This document shows positions 34,491 through 43,725 of a DNA stretch of 64,000 nucleotides, one piece after another. This DNA comes from Micromonospora pisi. Lineage in GTDB: Bacteria > Actinomycetota > Actinomycetes > Mycobacteriales > Micromonosporaceae. A program made the translations under genes and the position numbers. The stretch is from contig NZ_RBKT01000001.1 in NCBI RefSeq assembly GCF_003633685.1, forward strand, positions 1,984,001-2,048,000. Reading direction: 5' to 3'. Positions within the stretch are counted from its first letter, which is position 1; every line of letters begins with the position of its first letter. Under the pieces are notes generated by a model. The model was not told the DNA's origin. It ran no database searches and worked only from the letters and a program-made list of their open reading frames with translations.

Positions 34491-36548
34491 ATGTCCGTTG
34501 ACGGGTGGAACACGGTTCTCGTACTCGGCGGGATCCGGTCCGGCAAATCCGAGTTCGCCGAGTCGCTCGTGGGCGACGTGACGGCTGTCCGTTATGTCGC
34601 GACTGCGCGGCACCCCGAGTCGGACGATCCGGACGACCCGGAGTGGACCGCCCGGATCGAGGCCCACCGGCGTCGCCGCCCGGAGGGCTGGACGACAGAG
34701 GAGACCGCCACCGACCCGTCCCGGCTGGCCGAACTGATCGCCGGCGCCGCACCGGACGAGACGCTGCTCGTCGACGACCTCGGCGGCTGGGTGACCGTCC
34801 TGCTCGACCCGGTCCACCAGCCCGCCGACGACCACACGACCATCAACGAGCTGGCCGTCGCGGTCCGCGACTGCACCGCCCGTCTGGTGCTGGTCAGCCC
34901 CGAGGTGGGGCTCTCGCTGGTGCCGACGACCACCCTCGGTCGGGCCTTCACCGACGCACTCGGCACCACCAACCGGGCGGTCGCCGAGGTCTGCGACGCG
35001 GTGGTCCTGGTGGTGGCCGGGCAACCGTCCTGGCTCAAGCCGGCCGCGACTCGGCAGCCCGCCAGCATCCGGCCGGAGTCGGTCGTGCCGAGCCAGTCCG
35101 GACCGCCACGGACCGCTGGCACCACCGACGCCGGGTCGGCCGACCGCAGCGCCCCCGAGACCCGGGCCGTGCCGGTGCCGAGCACCTCGCCGGCCGTGGT
35201 CACGCCGCACCTGCCGGAGCCGGAGCCGCAGGTGGCCGAGGATGGTTCGCCCTGGACCGCGCCGACCATGATGCTGCCGATGGTCGCCACCGGGCTGGTC
35301 ATCCAGACCGGGATGGACCTGCCCATGCCGGACGAGTACGCCGGCCCGCAGGCGATCGACCGGCTCGCCACCCTCGACCTGCCCGGTGCCGGGCTCGGCA
35401 ACCTCGAACGGGTGATCGGCTTCGCCGCCAGCACCCAGGGCACCGCGACGCCCCGCCCGTGGCGGACGGTACGCGTACTGCTGCTGCACGGCGACCACGA
35501 CGGCGGCGCCTCGGCCGGGTCCGTGCCGGGCGAGTCCGGCCGCCGGGCCGACCAGGCCCGCGCCGGAGCGGGTCCGCTCGCCCGGCTCGCCGCCGAGGTC
35601 GGCGCGAGCCTCCAGGTGGTGGACGCGCCGACCGCCGCGCCGATCGAGGACGGGCCGGCGTTGAGCGCCGAAGCGGTCGAGTCCGCCCTGCGGTACGGCT
35701 GGCGGCTGGCCGAGGAGGCGGTCGACGCCGGGGTGGAGCTGATCGTGCTCGGCGCCTGCGGCGCGGGCACCGAGGCCGCCACCGCCGCCGTGCTCGCCGC
35801 CACCGCCGGCGCCGAGTCCGCCGCAGTGCTCGGCCGGGTCGTCAGCCCCGGCGGCCAGGTGGACGACGCCGCCTGGATGATCCGCTGCGCCGCCGTACGC
35901 GACGCCCTGCACCGCACCCGGCGCAGCCCCCGGGGACCGAAGGACATCCTGGCCGAACTGGGCGGCGGCGACATCGCGATCGCCGCCGGCATCCTGCTCG
36001 GCGCGACCGCCCGGCGGACCCCGGTGCTGCTGGACGGGCCGGTCGGGGTGGCCGCCGGACTGGTCACCCGCGACCTCGCCGGCCAGTCCCGGCACTGGTG
36101 CCTCCTGCCCGACCACGGCGGACACCCGGCGGTCAAGCTCGCGGCCGACGTACTCGGCCTGACTCCGCTGCTCGACCTGCGGCTGGACCTGGGCGAGGGG
36201 GCGACCGCGCTGGCCACCCTGCCGCTGCTGCGCACCGCGCTCACCCTGGCCGCCTCGGTCGGTGAACACCCGTCGCTGACCCCGACCGGCTGGGCGGAGT
36301 CGCCGACCGGCCACGGGGACGACGCCCCGGCCACCGGTGAGGACCGTCAGCCGGCGGAGGACGTACGGCCCCCCGCCGACGGCGAGCCGGCCGACGGCAA
36401 TCAGCCGGACCGGGACGAGCAGCGTACGGGCACCGGGGCCGGTGACGGCCGTACCGCCGACGACGGCGAGTTCGACGAACCGGAACCGGACGGTCCGGGA
36501 CCGGCCCGCAGCGACTGGTTGCCCGACGGCGCCTCGCGCGGTGCCTGA
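34491..36548 (+). CDS. CobU-CobT fusion (adenosylcobinamide kinase / nicotinate-nucleotide-DMB phosphoribosyltransferase)
   Basis: A 685-residue protein with two cobalamin enzymes in one chain. Residues 1-185 are CobU-like: GGIRSGKS Walker A with K19, RYVATARH, LLVDDLGGWVTVLL. A Ser/Pro/Thr linker covers about 190-265. Residues 265-600 are CobT-like (GACGAGTEAATAAVLAA, GDIAIAAGILLGATARR, LLDGPVGVAAGLV, and the conserved LGEG end), and an acidic tail of about 85 residues follows. Together the domains activate cobinamide and the lower-ligand base. The ATG at 34491 follows AAGG. The stop overlaps cobS by eight bases. Confidence 0.92.
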   Translation: MSVDGWNTVLVLGGIRSGKSEFAESLVGDVTAVRYVATARHPESDDPDDPEWTARIEAHRRRRPEGWTTEETATDPSRLAELIAGAAPDETLLVDDLGGWVTVLLDPVHQPADDHTTINELAVAVRDCTARLVLVSPEVGLSLVPTTTLGRAFTDALGTTNRAVAEVCDAVVLVVAGQPSWLKPAATRQPASIRPESVVPSQSGPPRTAGTTDAGSADRSAPETRAVPVPSTSPAVVTPHLPEPEPQVAEDGSPWTAPTMMLPMVATGLVIQTGMDLPMPDEYAGPQAIDRLATLDLPGAGLGNLERVIGFAASTQGTATPRPWRTVRVLLLHGDHDGGASAGSVPGESGRRADQARAGAGPLARLAAEVGASLQVVDAPTAAPIEDGPALSAEAVESALRYGWRLAEEAVDAGVELIVLGACGAGTEAATAAVLAATAGAESAAVLGRVVSPGGQVDDAAWMIRCAAVRDALHRTRRSPRGPKDILAELGGGDIAIAAGILLGATARRTPVLLDGPVGVAAGLVTRDLAGQSRHWCLLPDHGGHPAVKLAADVLGLTPLLDLRLDLGEGATALATLPLLRTALTLAASVGEHPSLTPTGWAESPTGHGDDAPATGEDRQPAEDVRPPADGEPADGNQPDRDEQRTGTGAGDGRTADDGEFDEPEPDGPGPARSDWLPDGASRGA

Positions 36549-37314
36549 CCGGAGTCTCCCGGCCGGCGCCCGGCTGGCGCTCACCACGTTCACCATCGTT
36601 CCGCTGCGCACCGGTCGGGTCGACCGGGAGACGGCGGCGGTGGCGATGCTGCTCGCCCCGGCCGTCGGGGCGCTGCTCGGCGTGGTGCTCGCCGCGATCC
36701 TGCTCGGTGCCGCCGGTGCCGGCGCGCCCGTGCTCGTCGCCGCCGGGGTGACCGTGGCGGCCGGCGCGCTGCTCACCCGGGGACTGCACCTGGACGGGCT
36801 CGCCGACACGGTCGACGCGCTCGGCTCGTACCGCTCCGGGCCGGCCGCTCTGGAGATCATGAAGAAGCCCGACGTGGGCCCGTTCGGCGTCGCCGCGCTG
36901 GTGCTCGTACTCCTGCTCCAGGTCGGGTCGCTCGCGGCCCTGCCGGACCGGCGCTGGCCGGCGCTGCTCGCCACGGTGGTCGCCGCCACCGCGGCGGGGC
37001 GGCTGGCGGTGAGCTGGGCCTGCCGGCGGGGGGTGCCTGCGGCCCGGCCGCAGGGGCTCGGCGCGCTGGTCGCCGGGACGGTCGGCCCGGTGCCGCTGGT
37101 GCTGGCCACGGTCGCCGTCGCGGGCGTCGCGGTCGCGGCCGTGCCGGGCCGCCCGTGGCAGGGGCCGCTCGTGGTCGGGGTAGCCCTCGCCGCCGGGCTG
37201 GTGCTGCTGCGCCACACCGTACGGCGCTTCGGCGGGGTCACCGGCGACGTGCTCGGCGCCCAGGTCGAGGTCGTCACCACGCTGGTCTACCTCGGTCTCG
37301 TGCTGACCGGCTGA
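36541..37314 (+). CDS. cobS: Cobalamin synthase (adenosylcobinamide-GDP ribazoletransferase)
   Basis: A 257-residue membrane enzyme that joins adenosylcobinamide-GDP to alpha-ribazole, the last step of the nucleotide loop. Family motifs are RGLHLDGLADTVDALGS and MKKPDVGPFGV. There are about six helices. The GTG start lies inside the end of the CobU-CobT gene. The pair supplies all activities from cobinamide and DMB to cobalamin except a dedicated phosphatase. Matches Rv2208. Confidence 0.95.
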   Translation: MPDRSLPAGARLALTTFTIVPLRTGRVDRETAAVAMLLAPAVGALLGVVLAAILLGAAGAGAPVLVAAGVTVAAGALLTRGLHLDGLADTVDALGSYRSGPAALEIMKKPDVGPFGVAALVLVLLLQVGSLAALPDRRWPALLATVVAATAAGRLAVSWACRRGVPAARPQGLGALVAGTVGPVPLVLATVAVAGVAVAAVPGRPWQGPLVVGVALAAGLVLLRHTVRRFGGVTGDVLGAQVEVVTTLVYLGLVLTG

Positions 37315-37380
37315 TCCGGCCGGCCTTCTTCGGTAGCGTTCGCGAAAGAGAATCACTACTTCCGGCGAGCGGGGCGCGTC

Positions 37381-38664
37381 ATGATCATCACGGACGATTT
37401 CCTGCCTCTACCGGTGCCGGAGTCGCTCACCGCGACCTACCTGGTGCCGGTCTCGACGCCACCCGACGTAACCCCGACGCAGGCGCTGGCGGCGCTCGGG
37501 GACCGGGTCACCGAACTGGTCCACGACCTGTCCCGGCAGATGCTGGAGAGCCCGTTGATGACGGTCGACCTGCGGCCGGTCGACGAGTTTCCCGAACTGC
37601 CACCGGACCTGCTCACCGCCTTCGGCGCCACCGAGGAACAACTCGGCCGGCTCGCCACCGCGACCAACCTGATCGTGGTCCAGGCGAGCTACCGGCCCGG
37701 CTGGCCCCCGGCGCACGAGTGGGCCGCGCGGGCGGTCGGCGCGGCGATGGCCGAGGCGGTCGGCGGAGACCTGGTCGACGTCTTCGGCCTCCAGTTCCTC
37801 GACCCGGCGACCGCGCTGCGCTCGCTGCCCGATCCCGAGGGCCGGGTACGGCTGGTGGACTGGGTCCTGGTGCCGTACTCCACCGCCGAGGGCGGGCTCT
37901 GGTTCACCACCAAGGGCCTGCGCCGGTTCGGACTGCTGGAACTCCAGGCCCAGGAGGTGCCGACCCACCTCACCCGGGGCTGGGGAGCGGTGATGACCGG
38001 GGTGGCCCGCCGACTGCTGCGCACCTGGACCGACGGGCTCTCCGGGATCGAGGTGCCCGCCTTCGTCCAACTGCCGGTAGTGACCACGGTCACCGACCAC
38101 GACATCGCGGTCGCGTACGGCTATCCGCGCCAGCAGGACGCGGCCGGGCCCGCCGCCCTGCGGCTGGAACTCGACCCGGCCACCGATCCCGAGGCCGACT
38201 CGTTCCTGACCCTGCTCCCGCCGATCGGTCACCCGGGTTCCGTCAGCCGGTACTTCGCCGGGGTCTGCACCACCCTGTTCGGCGCGCCCCGGTCGGATGT
38301 CCGCTACGACCGCAGCGACGACGCGATGGCGCGGGCCGTCGCCACCGCCCGCGCCGGCCTGCCCGCCATCCGCGAGCGCTTCGTCGGCGGCTCGCTCGCC
38401 GGCGACCTGCAACTGCTGGTCAAGTACGCCCTGGCCACCGCCGAGGGACCGGAGTACGTCTGGGCCGGGGTGGACTCCTGGCAGCGTCCGGAGCAGATTC
38501 TCTGCACCAGCGCCTGTGACGCGGTCGCCGATCCGACCGTACGGATCGGCGCCGCTGTCACGGTCGCCACCGCCGAGGTGGTCGACTGGGCGCTACTCGA
38601 CCGGGGTTCGGTCGTCGAGGGCGGCTGGACGCAGGCCGTACTCGACGCCGGCCAGCGCGGCTGA
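37381..38664 (+). CDS. Uncharacterised protein, possibly DUF2314 at the C-terminus
   Basis: A 427-residue soluble protein that I do not recognise with certainty. The last 110 residues (YVWAGVDSW, CTSACDAVADPTVRIGAAVTV, EVVDWALLD) recall DUF2314-type domains. Upstream parts contain LVDWVLVPYSTAEGGLWFTTKGLRRFG and a Pro/Glu stretch. No signal peptide or membrane helix. It is 66 bases downstream of cobS and convergent with gcvT across 17 bases. Function unknown. Confidence 0.75.
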   Translation: MIITDDFLPLPVPESLTATYLVPVSTPPDVTPTQALAALGDRVTELVHDLSRQMLESPLMTVDLRPVDEFPELPPDLLTAFGATEEQLGRLATATNLIVVQASYRPGWPPAHEWAARAVGAAMAEAVGGDLVDVFGLQFLDPATALRSLPDPEGRVRLVDWVLVPYSTAEGGLWFTTKGLRRFGLLELQAQEVPTHLTRGWGAVMTGVARRLLRTWTDGLSGIEVPAFVQLPVVTTVTDHDIAVAYGYPRQQDAAGPAALRLELDPATDPEADSFLTLLPPIGHPGSVSRYFAGVCTTLFGAPRSDVRYDRSDDAMARAVATARAGLPAIRERFVGGSLAGDLQLLVKYALATAEGPEYVWAGVDSWQRPEQILCTSACDAVADPTVRIGAAVTVATAEVVDWALLDRGSVVEGGWTQAVLDAGQRG

Positions 38665-38681
38665 GGTCGGTGGCGGGACGC

Positions 38682-39824
38682 TCAGCGCACCGACGGCTGC
38701 ACGAACGGGGGCTTGACCACCCGCATCACCGAGCGGCGTCCCCGTACGTCGACCTCGACCGTCGCGCCCTCGTCGAGCCCGGCGGCGGTGTCGAGCAGGG
38801 CGAGCCCGATGCCGGCCTTGCCGGTCGGTGAGAAGGTGCCGCTGGTGACCGTGCCGACCTCGGCGTCACCGGCGAGCACCCGCATCCCCGGGCGCGGAAT
38901 GCCCCGGTCCTGCGCGGCCAGGCCCCAGAGCAGGCGACGCGGGCCGGCGGCCTTCTCCGCCAGCAGGGCCTCCCGGCCCCAGAACGCCGGCTTGCCCCAG
39001 CCGACCGCCCAACCGGAGCGGGCCTGGACCGGGGTGATCTCCAGCGACAGGTCCTGCCCGTGCAGCGGGTAGCCCATCTCGGTGCGCAGCGTGTCCCGGG
39101 CGGCCAGCCCGCAGGCCCGCAGCCCGTACGGCTCACCGGCGGCGAAGAGCGCGTCCCAGACCGAGGTCGCCCCGGCCACCGGCACGACCAGTTCGTACCC
39201 GTGCTCGCCGGTGTAGCCGGTCCGGCAGACCACCAGCTCCACCGGTTCCGCCACGCCGGTGCCGAGGGTGGCGGTGGAGAAGCTCATGTAACCGTGATCG
39301 GTCGGCAGCCCGAGCGCGCCGAGCAGGTCGGCCGAGCGCGGGCCCTGCACCGCCAGTACGGCGTACGCCTGGTGTTCGTCGGTGACGGTGATCCCGGCCG
39401 GCGCGGCGGCCCGCAGCCGGCGTACCACCTCGGCGGTGTTCGCCGCGTTGGGGATCAGGAAGACGTGATCGTCGGCGTAGAGGTAGGCGATGATGTCGTC
39501 CACCACGCCGCCGGTCGCCTCGTCGCAGCAGAGCGTGTACTGCGCCCGGCCGGGAGTGATCCGGCCCAGGTCGTTGGTGAGGCAGGAGTTGACGAAGTCG
39601 GCCGCGCCGGGGCCGGTCACCCGCGCCTTGCCCAGGTGGGAGACGTCGAACACACCGACCGCCTCGCGGACCGCGGTGTGCTCCTTGAGCACCCCGCCCC
39701 CGGCGTACTCCAGCGGCATGGACCAGCCGCCGAAGGCGGCGAACTTGGCGCCCAACGCGGCGTGCCGATCATGCAGGGGCGAACGGTGCAACTGGTCGGC
39801 GGCGGCCGTGGTCAGGTCGGTCAT
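38682..39824 (-). CDS. gcvT: Aminomethyltransferase (glycine cleavage T protein)
   Basis: A 380-residue folate-dependent enzyme of the glycine cleavage system, transferring the methylene group from lipoyl-GcvH to tetrahydrofolate. It has family segments [40 protein letters not shown] and [18 protein letters not shown]. The ATG at 39824 lies in an in-frame string with a further TTG upstream. gcvP and gcvH are not in the window. Homologue Rv2211c lies in the same order. Confidence 0.95.
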   Translation of the reverse strand: MTDLTTAAADQLHRSPLHDRHAALGAKFAAFGGWSMPLEYAGGGVLKEHTAVREAVGVFDVSHLGKARVTGPGAADFVNSCLTNDLGRITPGRAQYTLCCDEATGGVVDDIIAYLYADDHVFLIPNAANTAEVVRRLRAAAPAGITVTDEHQAYAVLAVQGPRSADLLGALGLPTDHGYMSFSTATLGTGVAEPVELVVCRTGYTGEHGYELVVPVAGATSVWDALFAAGEPYGLRACGLAARDTLRTEMGYPLHGQDLSLEITPVQARSGWAVGWGKPAFWGREALLAEKAAGPRRLLWGLAAQDRGIPRPGMRVLAGDAEVGTVTSGTFSPTGKAGIGLALLDTAAGLDEGATVEVDVRGRRSVMRVVKPPFVQPSVR

Positions 39825-39927
39825 GGGAGGCAACTTACCGGGGCTCGGCCTCCTGGCTCATGCCGGCTCGACCTCCTCGTTAGCATCGGCGGGATCCCTT
39901 CGGCGGCAGTCGCTGGGACATCCGACC

Positions 39928-39953
39928 TCTTCGGCGGGTAGGTTCGCCGAAGA
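39928..39953. repeat. Small inverted repeat between gcvT and pepA
   Basis: Arms TCTTCGGCG (39928-39936) pair with 39945-39953 across an 8-base loop in the 185-base divergent gap. It could be an operator or a leader stem. No glycine riboswitch core was recognised. Confidence 0.5.
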
Positions 39954-40009
39954 CCTTCGTCGCCGGACCGCGCACAACGCGGCCGGCCAAGCCCGTCCGG
40001 AGACGCCGA

Positions 40010-41596
40010 GTGACATCGCCCAGCACCACCCTCAGCTTGGTCGACACCGACCCCGCCGAGCTTGCCGTCGACGCCCTTGTGATCGGCGTGCACAGCCAGA
40101 CCGGGTCCGCGGACACCGGAGGTGAGGGGCCCGGCGGGTACGCCGGCACGCTGCTGCTGGCGACCGGCGCGGAGAGCATCGCCGCGGCCTTCGACGGCCG
40201 CCTCACCGAGACCCTGGCCCTGCTCGGCGCGACCGGCGCCCCGGGCGAGGTGATCAAGCTCGCCACCCTCGGCACGGTGACCGCCCCGCTGGTCGTCGCC
40301 GTCGGCCTCGGCGCGGAGCCGACCGGTGCCGCCCCGGCGCCGGAGACCCTGCGCCGGGCCGCCGGGTCGGCGATCCGGGCCCTCGCCGGAGCCGGCCGGG
40401 TGGCGCTGAGCCTGCCCGTGCCCGACGACGAGGACGGCCCGGCCGCGCTTCGCGCGGTCGCCGAGGGCGCCCTGATCGGCGGCTACCGCTTCGCCGGCTA
40501 CAAGACCCGCCCGCAGCCGACCCGCCGTACCCCGGTGGCGGAGATCGCGGTGCACGTGCCGGACTCCGGGGACGTGCGGGCCCGCGCCGAGATCGCCCGG
40601 GCGACCGTGGTGGCCGCGGCCGTCGGCCAGACCCGGGACTGGGTCAACACCGCGCCGAACGAGCTGCGCCCGCCGTCGTTCGCCGAGGCGGTGGCGACCG
40701 CCGCCAACACGGCCGGGCTGACCGTCGAGGTGCTGGACGAGAAGGCGCTGGCCGACGCCGGCTACGGCGGCATCATCGCGGTCGGGCAGGGCTCGGACGC
40801 CCCGCCGCGCCTGGTGAAGCTGACCTACCAGCCGCCGGCCGGGACCGCCAGCGGCAAGCGGATCGCGCTGGTCGGCAAGGGCATCACCTTCGACACCGGT
40901 GGTGTGTCGATCAAGCCGGCCCAGGGCATGTGGGAGATGAAGTCCGACATGGCCGGGGCGGCGGCGGTGGCCGCCACCATGATCGCGATCGCCGAACTCA
41001 AGCCGGCCGTGTCGGTGCAGGCGTACCTGCCGATGGCGGAGAACATGCCGTCGGCGAGCAGCTACCGTCCGGGTGACGTGATCACCATGTTCGACGGCAA
41101 GCGGGTCGAGGTGCTCAACACCGACGCCGAGGGCCGGATGATCCTGGCCGACGCGATCGCCCGCGCCTGCGCGGACGGCTGTGACTACCTGCTGGAGACG
41201 TCCACCCTGACCGGCGGTCAGGTGGTCGCGCTCGGCAAGCGGGTCGCCGGCGTGATGGGCACCGCGGAGTTCTGCACCCGGGTCCAGGCCGCCGGTGACG
41301 CGGTCGGCGAGCCGACCTGGCCGATGCCGCTGCCGGAGGACGTACGCAACGGTATGGACTCCGACGTCGCCGACATCTCGCAGGTCAACGCGGGGATGGA
41401 CCGGGCCGGGCACATGCTGCAGGGCGGTGTCTTCCTGCGCGAGTTCGTCACCGACGGGGTGGACTGGGCGCACATCGACATCGCCGGGCCGAGCTACCAC
41501 TCGGGTGAGCCGACCGGTTACTGGACCAAGGGCGGCACGGCTGTGCCGGTGCGTACCCTGCTGCACCTGATCGAGGAGATCGCGGCCGAGAACTGA
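40010..41596 (+). CDS. pepA: Leucyl aminopeptidase (M17)
   Basis: A 528-residue M17 aminopeptidase. The C-terminal catalytic domain carries the two-metal site and active residues in VGKGITFDTGGVSIKP, MKSDMAGAAAV, and NTDAEGRMILADA. The N-terminal third is the variable macrodomain-like part. It trims N-terminal residues in peptide turnover. The GTG at 40010 follows GGAGA. Homologue Rv2213 (pepB) occupies the same place. Confidence 0.95.
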   Translation: MTSPSTTLSLVDTDPAELAVDALVIGVHSQTGSADTGGEGPGGYAGTLLLATGAESIAAAFDGRLTETLALLGATGAPGEVIKLATLGTVTAPLVVAVGLGAEPTGAAPAPETLRRAAGSAIRALAGAGRVALSLPVPDDEDGPAALRAVAEGALIGGYRFAGYKTRPQPTRRTPVAEIAVHVPDSGDVRARAEIARATVVAAAVGQTRDWVNTAPNELRPPSFAEAVATAANTAGLTVEVLDEKALADAGYGGIIAVGQGSDAPPRLVKLTYQPPAGTASGKRIALVGKGITFDTGGVSIKPAQGMWEMKSDMAGAAAVAATMIAIAELKPAVSVQAYLPMAENMPSASSYRPGDVITMFDGKRVEVLNTDAEGRMILADAIARACADGCDYLLETSTLTGGQVVALGKRVAGVMGTAEFCTRVQAAGDAVGEPTWPMPLPEDVRNGMDSDVADISQVNAGMDRAGHMLQGGVFLREFVTDGVDWAHIDIAGPSYHSGEPTGYWTKGGTAVPVRTLLHLIEEIAAEN

Positions 41597-41609
41597 CGGG
41601 CACCACGGA

Positions 41610-41647
41610 CGGACCGACCCCCGGCCACCCGGCCGGGGGTCGGTCCG
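41610..41647 (+). terminator. Hairpin terminator after pepA
   Basis: A perfect 17-bp stem (41610-41626 with 41631-41647) with loop ACCC, between convergent genes. Confidence 0.88.
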
Positions 41648-41713
41648 GTTCACGGCTCGCGCGCCCGGCTCGCGGTGCTCGTCGATCAACCCCGAGCCCG
41701 CGCCCGGCGCGGC

Positions 41714-42040
41714 TCACGCACCCGCATTTCGCTTGCGGCGCTCGTTAAAGTCGCGCATCCGCTGTGGGTAGCCGACCAGCCGGACATCGTAGATCGGGAT
41801 CGCCATCTTGTGCGCGAATCGCCGGGCACCCTCCGGGCCGTCGACCCGACGCCGGGTCCACTCGCCGTCGTACGCGATCAACATCACTGTCGTCTCGGTC
41901 ACCGTCGTGCGTGGCTCGATGAACGCCTCGACACCCCGCCTCGACCTGACGAACTCCTCCAGGTGCTCGAAATCGCCTCGGTTCGCGATTCGGTCCCCTG
42001 CCGCGCCCGCACCCTGCTTACGCCGCCGAAACCAGGCCAC
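41714..42040 (-). CDS. Conserved hypothetical protein
   Basis: A 108-residue basic protein, MAWFRRRKQ at the start, then an acidic helix (FEHLEEFVRSRRGVEAFIEP) and two strands (TTVMLIAYDGEWTRRRV; KMAIPIYDVRLVGYPQRM). The GTG at 42040 is well supported by GGAGGAG eight bases upstream. The neighbourhood (pepA on one side, lpdA on the other) suggests a vertically inherited actinobacterial gene. I do not recognise a function. Confidence 0.8.
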   Translation of the reverse strand: MAWFRRRKQGAGAAGDRIANRGDFEHLEEFVRSRRGVEAFIEPRTTVTETTVMLIAYDGEWTRRRVDGPEGARRFAHKMAIPIYDVRLVGYPQRMRDFNERRKRNAGA

Positions 42041-42265
42041 CCGTCAATCTCCTCCCGCCCGCCCGTGCCGGCCGTGTCCGGTGATTGGGCAAGCGTACGT
42101 GGAATGGACGTGTCCTTGGGCACCTCAGTTACGCGGCGCGGGACCACAAGTGACAAGATGACCCAGGTAGAAGGTATCCGGCCGGAATGCAACGGCCGGT
42201 GAGGACGAAATGCCCGTTTCCATTGGCATGGCCCTCGTGGCAGCGACGCGACCTGGGAGTTAACT

Positions 42266-43654
42266 GTGAGCGAGCCGAACGGCGGAACCTTCGATGTCGT
42301 CATCCTCGGAGGTGGCAGTGGGGGGTACGCGGCGGCGCTACGCGCCGCCCAGCTGGACCTCTCCGTCGCGCTGATCGAGAAGGGCAAGCTCGGCGGGACC
42401 TGCCTGCACAACGGGTGCATCCCGACCAAGGCGCTGCTGCACGCGGCGGAGATCGCCGACCAGACCCGCGAGTCGGAGCAGTTCGGCATCAAGGCCGAAC
42501 TGGTCGGCATCGACATGTCCGGGGTGAACTCCTACAAGGACGGGGTCATCTCCCGCCTCTACAAGGGCCTCCAGGGCCTGATCAAGAGCGCGAAGATCAC
42601 CGTCGTGGAGGGGCACGGCAAGCTGGTCGGCCCGGACACCATCGAGGTCGACGGACGGCGCTACACCGGCCGCAACATCATCCTCGCCAGCGGGTCGTAC
42701 GCCCGCAGCCTGCCCGGCCTGGAGGTCGACGGCGAGCGGGTGATCACCAGTGACCACGCCCTGGTGATGGACCGCGTGCCCAGCTCGGCGATCGTGCTCG
42801 GCGGCGGGGTCATCGGCGTCGAGTTCGCCAGCGTCTGGCGCTCGTTCGGGGTCGACGTGACCATCGTCGAGGCGCTGCCCCGACTGGTCGCCGCCGAAGA
42901 CGAGGAATCCTCGAAGGCGCTGGAGCGCGCCTTCCGCAAGCGTGGCATCAACTTCAAGACCGGCAAGCGCTTCGAGAAGGTCGAGCACACCGACTCCGGC
43001 GTCAAGGTGACCATCGAGGGCGGCGAGACCTTCGAGGCCGAGGTGCTGCTCGTCGCGGTCGGCCGTGGCCCGACCACCGCCAACCTCGGCTACGAGGAGC
43101 AGGGCATCAAGGTCGACCGGGGCTTCGTGCTGACCGACGAGCGGCTCCGTACCGGCGTGGCGAACATCTTCGCCGTCGGCGACATCGTGCCCGGCCTCCA
43201 GCTCGCCCACCGCGGCTTCCAGCAGGGCATCTTCGTCGCCGAGGAGATCGCCGGACTGAACCCCGCCGTGATCGACGAGAACGGCATCCCGCGCGTCACC
43301 TACTGCGACCCGGAGCTCGCCTCCGTGGGGCTGACCGAGGCCAAGGCCAAGGAGCAGTACGGCGCGGACAAGGTCTCGACGTACAACTACAACCTCGGCG
43401 GCAACGGCAAGAGCCAGATCCTCAAGACGACCGGCTTCGTGAAGCTCGTTCGGGTCGAGGACGGTCCCGTGGTCGGCGTACACATGGTGGGCGCCCGGGT
43501 CGGCGAGTTGGTCGGCGAGGCCCAGTTGATCTACAACTGGGAGGCCTACCCGGCCGAGGTGGCGCAGCTCGTGCACGCCCACCCGACGCAGACCGAGGCT
43601 CTCGGCGAGGCGTTCCTCGCCCTCGCCGGCAAGCCGCTGCACGCGCACGCCTGA
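42266..43654 (+). CDS. lpdA: Dihydrolipoyl dehydrogenase
   Basis: A 462-residue flavoprotein (E3) that reoxidises dihydrolipoamide with NAD. It has the FAD-binding GGGSGGYAAALRAAQ, redox cysteines C46 and C51 (CLHNGCIPTK), an NAD-binding GGGVIGVEFASVW, and the C-terminal catalytic HAHPTQTEALGE. The GTG at 42266 follows GGGAG. It precedes sucB by 71 bases and probably shares a transcript. Confidence 0.96.
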   Translation: MSEPNGGTFDVVILGGGSGGYAAALRAAQLDLSVALIEKGKLGGTCLHNGCIPTKALLHAAEIADQTRESEQFGIKAELVGIDMSGVNSYKDGVISRLYKGLQGLIKSAKITVVEGHGKLVGPDTIEVDGRRYTGRNIILASGSYARSLPGLEVDGERVITSDHALVMDRVPSSAIVLGGGVIGVEFASVWRSFGVDVTIVEALPRLVAAEDEESSKALERAFRKRGINFKTGKRFEKVEHTDSGVKVTIEGGETFEAEVLLVAVGRGPTTANLGYEEQGIKVDRGFVLTDERLRTGVANIFAVGDIVPGLQLAHRGFQQGIFVAEEIAGLNPAVIDENGIPRVTYCDPELASVGLTEAKAKEQYGADKVSTYNYNLGGNGKSQILKTTGFVKLVRVEDGPVVGVHMVGARVGELVGEAQLIYNWEAYPAEVAQLVHAHPTQTEALGEAFLALAGKPLHAHA

Positions 43655-43725
43655 CCCGACAGTTCTTCCGCGACACCCGGCGGCAACCGGGTGACGATCG
43701 ACAGGCCACGAAGGAGTCTTGAGAG

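Noticed and set aside
34323-37280. Minus-strand ORF of 985 codons opposite the CobU-CobT/cobS genes
   Set aside because: Low-complexity Ser/Arg/Gly-rich product mirroring the third-codon bias of real genes on the plus strand.
39825-40009. Glycine riboswitch before gcvT
   Set aside because: The divergent gap has a short inverted repeat but no recognisable glycine aptamer core or tandem aptamers.
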